Shown here piece by piece: positions 57,425 to 64,000 of a stretch of DNA of 64,000 nt. The position numbers were made by a program, and so were the translations under genes. The notes beneath the pieces are model-generated. The model was not told the origin of the DNA. It searched no databases and worked only from the letters and a program-made list of their open reading frames with translations. This stretch comes from Alternaria dauci (taxonomy: Eukaryota > Ascomycota > Dothideomycetes > Pleosporales > Pleosporaceae), in NCBI RefSeq assembly GCF_042100115.1, contig NC_091273.1, positions 1,860,001-1,924,000 on the forward strand, in the 5' to 3' direction. Every line of letters begins with the position of its first letter. Positions within the stretch are counted from its first letter, which is position 1.

Positions 57425-58887
57425 TCACCAAGAGAAGGAATGCTGAAGACCGCGCGGCTCTTTGCTGACAGGTTTGCGAAGCGAGGCAAAGAGTGCCAAC
57501 AGTTGAGCTGCTTCCATCCCACCTGTCTCTTGCCAGAACGTAGAGGAACAAGCTTGCTGCATGGCAAGCTCGTAGCAAGTATCAAGGAGTGCATTTGTAT
57601 TTTCTGGCGCATCCTTGATTCTTACCTTCATCGCAATGGCCATCGCGAGAAAGACATGAAAGCGCGCCATTGGCATGGAAGCAGAGATTTCGACTGCAGG
57701 TCGCTGAGGGTTGGGGTATACAGACTCGCAGAACCGAGAGAAGAGTGAGGGGGTGACGGAGTATGCTCTATAGTCCAGGGACTCGAGATGTTGAATGAAC
57801 TCCGTCGTCAGCGTCTCCGCTTCGAAGCGACTGGGAAGTGGAGTGGTTGCCAGAGCACGACTGCGGTCGGTGAAGCTTGATCGGGAGGAACCTGGGCCTG
57901 GACTCTCCGTATGGCGAGCGGCAAAGATGCCTTGACGAGGTAGTCGTGGTGCCGGAGCCAGAGGAAGTATGTCGTCTTCGACCTCTGGAATCGGCGACAT
58001 GGCTTGCTCATTACTAGCCTGAGACAGAGAAGAGGTTGAAGTCTTCCGAGAATGACCCCGACTGCTGGTACCTGGTTGTAACTGACTAGAGCTTGCTTGA
58101 GCCATGAACTCCCAAGATGGCGCCGTGTGCGGTTCGATGGATGATGGCATAGTTTTGCTCATAGACGGGTATGCTGTTCCGAACTGCGGTAGCGCGGATC
58201 CAGGTGGCATCGAATCGGGTGACGAGGCACGTGTGGTACCTAACCATAATGAAGGTACTGGTGAAGACGGCGTGGAGAAGTTGGGGAAAGGCTCACATTC
58301 ATCTATGGCGATGGAAGGCATGCTCCCACTTCTAGCTGAGAAGGAACCCAGATCCAAGCCATCGGCCGTGAATGTGGTGGGTATGGTGGTGTCAAGGTTG
58401 AGGTGCGAAGGCGGTCCTTGCCAGTCAAATGATGTTGGCGTGCTGGCGAGGAGGTTCTGGTCGATGGATTCCATACCATGCATGGGCGCACTGACATGTC
58501 TGGCCAGCTGTGCTTCGAGCTGGTGTATTCGTCCTTCTAGTGCTTCGCGATGTTCCCTTGAGACTTATTAGAACACGAGTCATGTGACCACGCGTCGACG
58601 CGTCTTGATGCTAGCACTCACGATGCAACCACTTCTTTTGGCTTCTGTGTTCTCACGCATTGTATTGCAAAACGTTTACACGTGGAGCAGGGCGTCTCGC
58701 CATCGCATCGAATCTTCCTCCGTCGACATCGCTCACAAGCGTTCGAGACAGACTTTCGCCTGGGCTGCCAGTCCTTGACCGCGCTGGGAGAGAAGTGAGC
58801 TGCATCCTCACCAGCAGGCAACGAAGCTGTCTCGAATTAGCGATACTGCAGAGCGATATAGTTGCCAAGCTTACTGAAGGGGCACAT
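57425..58887 (-). CDS. Zn2Cys6 transcription factor, apparently C-terminally truncated
   Basis: Exons 58887-58875 (13 nt, MCPF plus one base), 58826-58622 and 58556-57425; 449 residues. The tiny first exon is inferred: the exon carrying the zinc cluster has no in-frame ATG and an in-frame stop just upstream, while splicing at 58874/58827 (48-nt intron) supplies ATG in the right phase. Zinc cluster: ACERCRRRKIRCDGETPCSTCKRFAIQC, six Cys, followed by a coiled region EHREALEGRIHQLEAQLA. A Ser/Pro-rich linker leads to LTTEFIQHLESLDYRAYSVTPSLFSRFCESVYPNP and RFHVFLAMAIAMKVR, which looks like the start of the fungal middle homology region, but the frame stops ~60 residues later. The domain normally continues for 200 or more residues. 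Targets unknown. Confidence 0.8.
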
Positions 58888-59754
58888 GCTAGAGACCGAT
58901 GTTGAAGATTCCGCGTCGGATATTGAGTCTTCCGAAGATTTGGATGCAGATTTGTAGAATAAGCAGCTGATGATCGCAAGACGGAGGCGTGAGATAGGAA
59001 TCCATGGCGGAGGACGAGATCTCTGTATGTTTTACATCCCGTTGCCTGTCGTAGTGACAGACTGCTGGGGATTAACTAATCGCGTGCGCCTGCCCTTGTG
59101 CCCCGCGCTCGATACACTTTCCTGACAATCTGGCCCTCACCATGACCTGCGACACAACTGCCCGGCTCCTTGCACGTCTCGACTCTCATAGGCGCGGACG
59201 TGCGACGAGACATGGTCATGCATGTCGCATCGACTTTCCCTCCGCTCCCAGATCTTCTAGAACTGTGTTTTGCAGATGACAGGGCTAAGGGACGGGGAGG
59301 CGGCCGCGCTCCGCCTTTGCACGCATAAGTTCCCACCAGCAAATCCTTCGACGCGTCAAAAAGCGGAACAGCGGCGATTTTTCCGCTCTTCAGTCACATC
59401 GCATTGAGAGGCACCAACCGATAACTATAAAAGAGCATGTATGGTTTCTGAACTTGTGACAGAGCGACAATTGTGGGACTGAACGACCTCATCGAGTCTG
59501 CCCGTTCTATCGCATCGAAGCCGGCCTAGGCAGAGGAGAACTGCCGATATCTCAAAACAACGTTTCTATATCGTCGCATCAACATCTTGGCAGACGGCAC
59601 GCTCACTATCATACGCGTCCTTGAACACTGTAAGCGCCGTGCGGCCTCGGTGACGCGTGTCATTGTCTCGGATCTCATCGAGAAGAATGCCATTGAAATT
59701 TTCGCATTTGCATTGAATCGTCTATACGACCGAGCGCGCATCGCTTTAACACGA
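58888..59754. other. Intergenic upstream of the Zn2Cys6 gene
   Basis: 867 bases with no recognisable gene. Confidence 0.5.
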
Positions 59755-61848
59755 CTACACGCGACACAATGGACCGTCCGTCGACTGAACACCCGCGCCG
59801 ATGATGCCGTTATCATCAATGGCCCAGCCTTCCGTGCCAACACCATGATGCACATAGAAGAGCATGTCAGGATCATGCTTCTTCTTGATCTGCTGGAGTC
59901 TGGGGTAGTTGGAGCCCCAGAAAGACTGCTGCCAATCCGGCTCGGCGATGTCGGCCTCATTACCGTACGCGCCGCCAGCGGGTGATATCTCACGTAGAGG
60001 AGCCATGACCTCGGTCGTGATCTTTTCGACCGTAGCTTGCCACCCCGCAGCGGACTCTTCGAGGACGTTGTTGATGATGACCATCTGGCTCTCTTCGTTG
60101 CGGAAAGCAGGGTTAACAGAGTTTATGTCCTCTTGTTCCGGGTCAATGGGCCGTTGGTGGTACATGTTTATCATCATAGCCTTTTCGACAACCTGCTGAA
60201 TGACGGCAACTGTCTGGTTGCGGATCTCAGGGTTTTCCCAGTTGTCGGATGTCAGCAAACGGTTGGCCGCAATGCCGGTTGCGCCGCCGATGTAATAGTT
60301 GAAGGTGCCGAATGTGGCCTGGTAGGCTGGGTAGAAGCTGTCGTGGTGGGTTGTATTGGGGTTGAGCTCAATACCAAGCGAGGCGCACTTTTCGTAGAAA
60401 GGCTTGATGAGAGCCTCGTACTCTTCGACAGTCTTGTCTGTGGCAAAGAACGGACCCATCGACCACATGTAAGTGCCTGGTGCGAGCTTCATGAGGGTGA
60501 AGTAAGAGTAAGTCTTCGCTTGGTTGTAGACGGGTATGTTGTCGAAAAAGAACGCGAACGCCTCCCAGAATTCTTCGACCGTAACGGTCTCAGACGTCAT
60601 GATCGTCCAGGAAGACTGAGTAACCGGAACCTTGCGATGGACCTTGACTACAGCAGAGGTAATGACGCCAAAGGTACCGCCTCCACCGCCCAACATCGCC
60701 CAATAGAGATCACTGTTGACTTCTGGAGTGACAGTAACGAAACGGCCACTAGCAAGAACGACTTCGAGGGCGACAATTTGATCGGACCCTACACCGAACA
60801 ACTGCATCAGAGGACTGTGACCACCGCCTGTGGAGTAGCCTCCGAATACACCGACTGTGGGACAGATACCAGCGATAGCGGAGACGCCATACTTATCGGC
60901 AGCTTGGTAGAGCTCGAAACCTTGGACGCCCGCTCCGACTTTGAAGACCGGTCCGTTATACGTCGAACTATTGTAGTTCTTGACATACTTGATCTCCTTG
61001 AGGCCATGCGTCCAGATGCTCAGCGCACCCTTCCCGACAGAGCGACCGTTGTAATCATGACCAGTGTTTCGAATGACCAGGCGAAGGTTGAGGTTTCGTG
61101 CGAGATTCACCGCCAACTGGATCTGCGCAACGTTGCTGATTTTAACAGCGTACTCCGAGTAGCCACCTTGGGTGCAAGTGCCGTTGGCGAAGTTGCCTGA
61201 AGTGGGAATGGGGCAGGTCATGCCATACCACAAAGGGTTCATCAGCGCACCGTTATCAACATAACTGCTGCTATTAGTCGCTGCACCGATTCACTGCCAA
61301 GTATTGCCACTAACTAAATCTCCTCCTGATCGAAGTTCTTAACCAAATTCGCGCACTTTGCGGCATCGTCTATACGTCGGTGTACGAAATCAGTGTATGG
61401 TTCAGATGCAGTTCATACAGGCACACTTACAGTTGTCGTACTCCGATTCCTTGTAGCAGGACGAGCCTATAGGAACAATTTTCTCCAGGGCGCCGCCAAC
61501 TAAGGCGTCGAAAACGCTCCACGCAGCTTTACTCGGATACAAGGCATCCCCAGGCATCGTCTTGCAACGAAGTGCTCTACGAGTGCGGCGTGCCCGTTCC
61601 GAAAATGTAGAGTTTGAGATGTCCTCAAACTCGTATAGTGACGCATACTCTGCAAGATCAGGGTTTTGTTGGAGCGCAGCCACGACGTCGTCTGTCAGTT
61701 GTATGGTCTCGCTATCGAAAAGAGGAAGCTCTGCAGGCGTAATCTTGGCAGCGAGTGTCTCTGCAGCAGGCGGGATAGCAAGCGAGGCGCTCTGTGCGCA
61801 TGCAAGGGCAGCATAGCCTAGAGAAACAGTGAGGGATCTAGCCAGCAT
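59755..61848 (-). CDS. Secreted berberine-bridge-like FAD oxidoreductase
   Basis: Exons 61848-61431, 61369-61315 and 61264-59755; 660 residues. The signal peptide is MLARSLTVSLGYAALACA. A ~75-residue acidic segment ends in a dibasic cluster (SERARRTRRALRC), a plausible Kex2 site, before the oxidase proper. The FAD domain has LRLVIRNTGHDYNGRS (His for 8-alpha-histidyl FAD) and AGICPTVGVFGGYSTGGGHSPL (Cys for 6-S-cysteinyl FAD), so bicovalent flavin is predicted. Then VTPEVNSDLYWAMLGGGGGTFGVITSAVVKVHR. The C terminus contains NYPRLQQIKKKHDPDMLFYVHHGVGTEGW, the BBE domain. Such enzymes oxidise carbohydrates, alcohols or alkaloid-like substrates with O2; the substrate here is unknown. Several N-glycosylation sequons fit secretion. 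Confidence 0.9.
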
Positions 61849-61930
61849 TTTGGGCTGAAGGGGAGTTCCAAGGGTAATGAGCGATAGGAAAGGTCCCCGA
61901 CTGCCACTCTCTTTGTGCCTTGTAAATGCA

Positions 61931-61936
61931 TTTATA
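61931..61936 (-). promoter_or_regulatory. TATA box of the FAD oxidase gene
   Basis: TATAAA on the coding strand, 83 bases upstream of the ATG at 61848. Confidence 0.5.
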
Positions 61937-62890
61937 CATATCCAGCCTCTTTAGGATCTCAGCCCAAGCGTGCAGCATGCAGCGGGCCATGGACTCATTC
62001 AGGCGAAAAACCGTTTATCAACCCCCTGGATACAGCATTGCACAACATGGGTGCAATGGCAGGAGGGTGAGATTTAGTATTCCAACGCCCTGCACTAGTC
62101 GGGCGAAGAAGAATAACAGGGGGAAATGTTCGTCTAGAACGCCCAACGGGCGGGTAAACACGTACCGGGACTAGTATCCCAATGGGACCCTCGATCCCGC
62201 ATCCTTCGTGGCCGAAGGATGTAAATGGGCTTTCGGACCTTCCTTCTTTACCACGTGTTGCGGGCTACAGTATGTTCTCTGCGGCTCTCGCACTATGCTT
62301 ACGCGAAAGGGAAAGTTTTGAGTCTGTAGTCAGTGGTACAGCATGTAGGGTCCTCTCGTCACTCCGCGGACACGGTATGGATGTACAATCTGGCCTATGG
62401 TATCCTCGCAGAAAATGGGGCTAGATGGTATTACCACCAGGCACTATCTATTCAGGCACCCCGCTAATTGCAAGCCATTTTAGTGCTGAGTGCAAACGAC
62501 AGACCGTAGAATTGGTTCCTGGGCGAAAGCTGCACGCATCTTGACACCATGTGGGGCTGCGCATGCCGGCAGCAAATACCTTGTCGAGACAGAACTCACT
62601 TTATGGATGTCAGCTTGTAAAACCGCAGAGACGGTCACACACGTACATCCTTGTGCTTTGGCAGAACGTAAGAGACAAGACTTCCGTTTTACCAACCCAA
62701 TCAAGGGATCACATTACAGACTAAACACTTATTAACTACTACTACACATGATGGCGTTAAGCCAAGCGACTTTCGAGAGGGTATAGACCAAAACAAGAAA
62801 GCAAAGTATCATCATCCAGTAACATCCACACCGTGGCATATCATCTTCATCTGACCCCTCTAAATCCCCATATATCCAGCCCTCTTCCAC

Positions 62891-62909
62891 CTCTCTCTCT
62901 CTCTCTCTC
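62891..62909. repeat. (CT)9 microsatellite
   Basis: Nineteen bases of uninterrupted CT just past the stop codon of the PhoD-like gene, so within its 3' UTR (GA on the transcript). Confidence 0.9.
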
Positions 62910-62922
62910 ATAGCAGACCCAT

Positions 62923-64000
62923 CTACCACTTCGCATCCCGATCCGCATAAGCCGAGCAATCCAACGCCGGAATGCTAAAACCATACCCATCCGTCCTGCC
63001 CTCTCGATCCTGGTTGCTAATCTCCACTCTGAGAGTAACATCCAACCCATACGGTCCACACAGACCAGAAGGAACAATACCGCCAGCAGCAGGATGCTGC
63101 GTACCAGCCTTCTCCTCACCAATATGGAAACCCAAACGCATATTATCCTTCTTGCCAGGCGCAGCAGAGACCTTGGACGTAGCGGTATTATTGGTGTTGA
63201 TGGACGGGGCGGAGCCAGGAGGTACGCCGAGGGATGAGGGGGTAGGAATAGCGGATTCGCAGATGATGGCGTAGTTGCGGGACGGCATAGTGGCGTGGTT
63301 CGCGGCAGAGGTCTTGGGCTCAATCTTTCCGTCCTTGCCGTCGCCGTTGATCTGCGCGGTAGAGGTACCGTTTGTTGCGTTGACGCCGTCGGGCAGGGCT
63401 GGGTCGCGGTCGAAGATCTCGAGGAGCGTCTCATCTGTTTCCTTGTCGAGATGGTGAATCTTGTTTCGGCGGGCGAGCAGGTTTGCGACGGCTTGTGGTG
63501 GGGGCTTGTTGGTAATGGCGGAGCTGATGATGTTGGGCATGTAGCGGTGGTCTGCTTCGGCGGGGATCTGGTGCGCCTTGGGGTTGGTGTAGAATCGCCC
63601 AATGGCTCCTAGGTGTACGTCTCCACCGAGAATGGTGACACGTACGGAGAACTTCTTGGAGAAAGCCTGCAGACTGTGCATGAGGTTACGACGCTCCTCC
63701 TTGTGTTGGCGCGCAGTGTAATGATCATCCAAGTCGTCGAGCAAATCGACTTTGCCGTCGAATTGGTTGAAGAAGCCTCCAGCGAAGCCAAAGCGCTTGT
63801 TCAGAAATTTGATGGGCGCAATCAGGGGCGACTGCAGGATGTTCTCGAGCCAGATCAAACGGGGGTAGGCGATAGGGACACCAAGCAGCAAGATCATGTG
63901 CTTGAGCTCTGGGTTCGCAGTGAACTCAGCATCCAGACGATCGAAGAGCATCTTGTAAGTCTCGGGGTAGTTGACCTGATGCCTCGTACGCTCTGTTCGT
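62923..64000 (-). CDS. PhoD-like metallophosphatase, C-terminal part
   Basis: Partial: the frame runs open through base 64000, so the N terminus lies beyond the window. Visible ~355 residues include QVNYPETYKMLFDRLDAEF, HMILLLGVPIAYPRLIWLENILQSP, FNQFDGKVDLLDDLDDHYTARQHKEER, and VTILGGDVHLGAIGRFY with the metal-binding GGDVH, then PNIISSAITNKPPPQAV. This is the fungal PhoD-like phosphatase group (calcineurin-like metal site). The last ~150 residues are low-complexity and end with KDNMRLGFHIGEEKA then LDVTLRVEISNQDREG. Physiological substrate is unknown; I cannot tell whether it has a signal peptide. Confidence 0.88.
   Translation of the reverse strand, partial: RTERTRHQVNYPETYKMLFDRLDAEFTANPELKHMILLLGVPIAYPRLIWLENILQSPLIAPIKFLNKRFGFAGGFFNQFDGKVDLLDDLDDHYTARQHKEERRNLMHSLQAFSKKFSVRVTILGGDVHLGAIGRFYTNPKAHQIPAEADHRYMPNIISSAITNKPPPQAVANLLARRNKIHHLDKETDETLLEIFDRDPALPDGVNATNGTSTAQINGDGKDGKIEPKTSAANHATMPSRNYAIICESAIPTPSSLGVPPGSAPSINTNNTATSKVSAAPGKKDNMRLGFHIGEEKAGTQHPAAGGIVPSGLCGPYGLDVTLRVEISNQDREGRTDGYGFSIPALDCSAYADRDAKW

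Larger units (their letters stand above)
61849..62922. other. Intergenic upstream of the FAD oxidase
   Basis: 1074 bases holding the oxidase promoter at its left end and a CT microsatellite at its right end. No gene recognised. Confidence 0.5.

Noticed and set aside
60037..61200. 387-codon open frame on the plus strand
   Set aside because: It is exactly antisense to the FAD oxidase, whose protein motifs are clear. The antisense product has no recognisable domain; such frames arise from codon bias in GC-rich genes.

Overview
This window is nuclear DNA of a filamentous ascomycete (Pezizomycotina; gene content and style fit Dothideomycetes or a close class, but the species cannot be named from sequence alone). 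The evidence is compact genes with many 43-65 bp GT..AG introns carrying CTGAC/CTAAC-like branch points, fungal-specific proteins (a Dad1-like DASH subunit, Rho4, a Zn2Cys6 factor, Iml1, an Asi-type RING ligase), and an intron-containing tRNA-Leu. I see no bacterial operon, CRISPR, transposon or viral sequence. Exon junctions below were worked out by hand from frame, splice signals and protein-family continuity.

Layout. 1-28 kb is mostly core housekeeping: 3' part of SEC1 (exocytosis), DIB1 (U5 tri-snRNP), an unknown 150-aa protein, an Ufo1-like F-box/WD40/UIM protein, an Asi-type membrane RING ligase, mitochondrial uS12m, PP2A catalytic subunit diverging from the SUMO protease ULP1, a zinc-free MDR oxidoreductase diverging from an unassigned membrane protein, an LCB3-like sphingoid-base phosphatase diverging from RHO4, then DAD1 diverging from SEN34. 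28-42.8 kb: TYW1 (convergent with SEN34, both tRNA maturation), the 1900-aa IML1 (SEACIT/GATOR1), an NAD(P)-binding protein and a PMC1-type Ca2+-ATPase.

42.8-45.8 kb is a 3-kb gene-free stretch. 45.8-62 kb is more accessory in character: a secreted cupredoxin with a 100-residue Ala/Pro/Glu tail, 3-hydroxyisobutyrate dehydrogenase divergent from an L-type amino-acid permease, a TesB-type thioesterase, a SAM methyltransferase, tRNA-Leu(AAG), a cytochrome b2-type L-lactate dehydrogenase, a Zn2Cys6 factor that looks C-terminally truncated, and a secreted berberine-bridge-like FAD oxidase. These resemble tailoring functions, but no PKS, NRPS or terpene synthase is present. The right edge cuts a PhoD-like phosphatase.

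No wholly new system is obvious. The most unusual signals are a precisely duplicated 17-residue motif in SEN34 whose copies differ only at synonymous sites, a set of CCG/CGG and TATACC/GGTATA palindromes upstream of the cupredoxin, the cupredoxin tail, the truncated regulator, the loss of the usual acidic residue in the thioesterase, and stop-free introns of 48-51 nt that naive ORF calling would translate.
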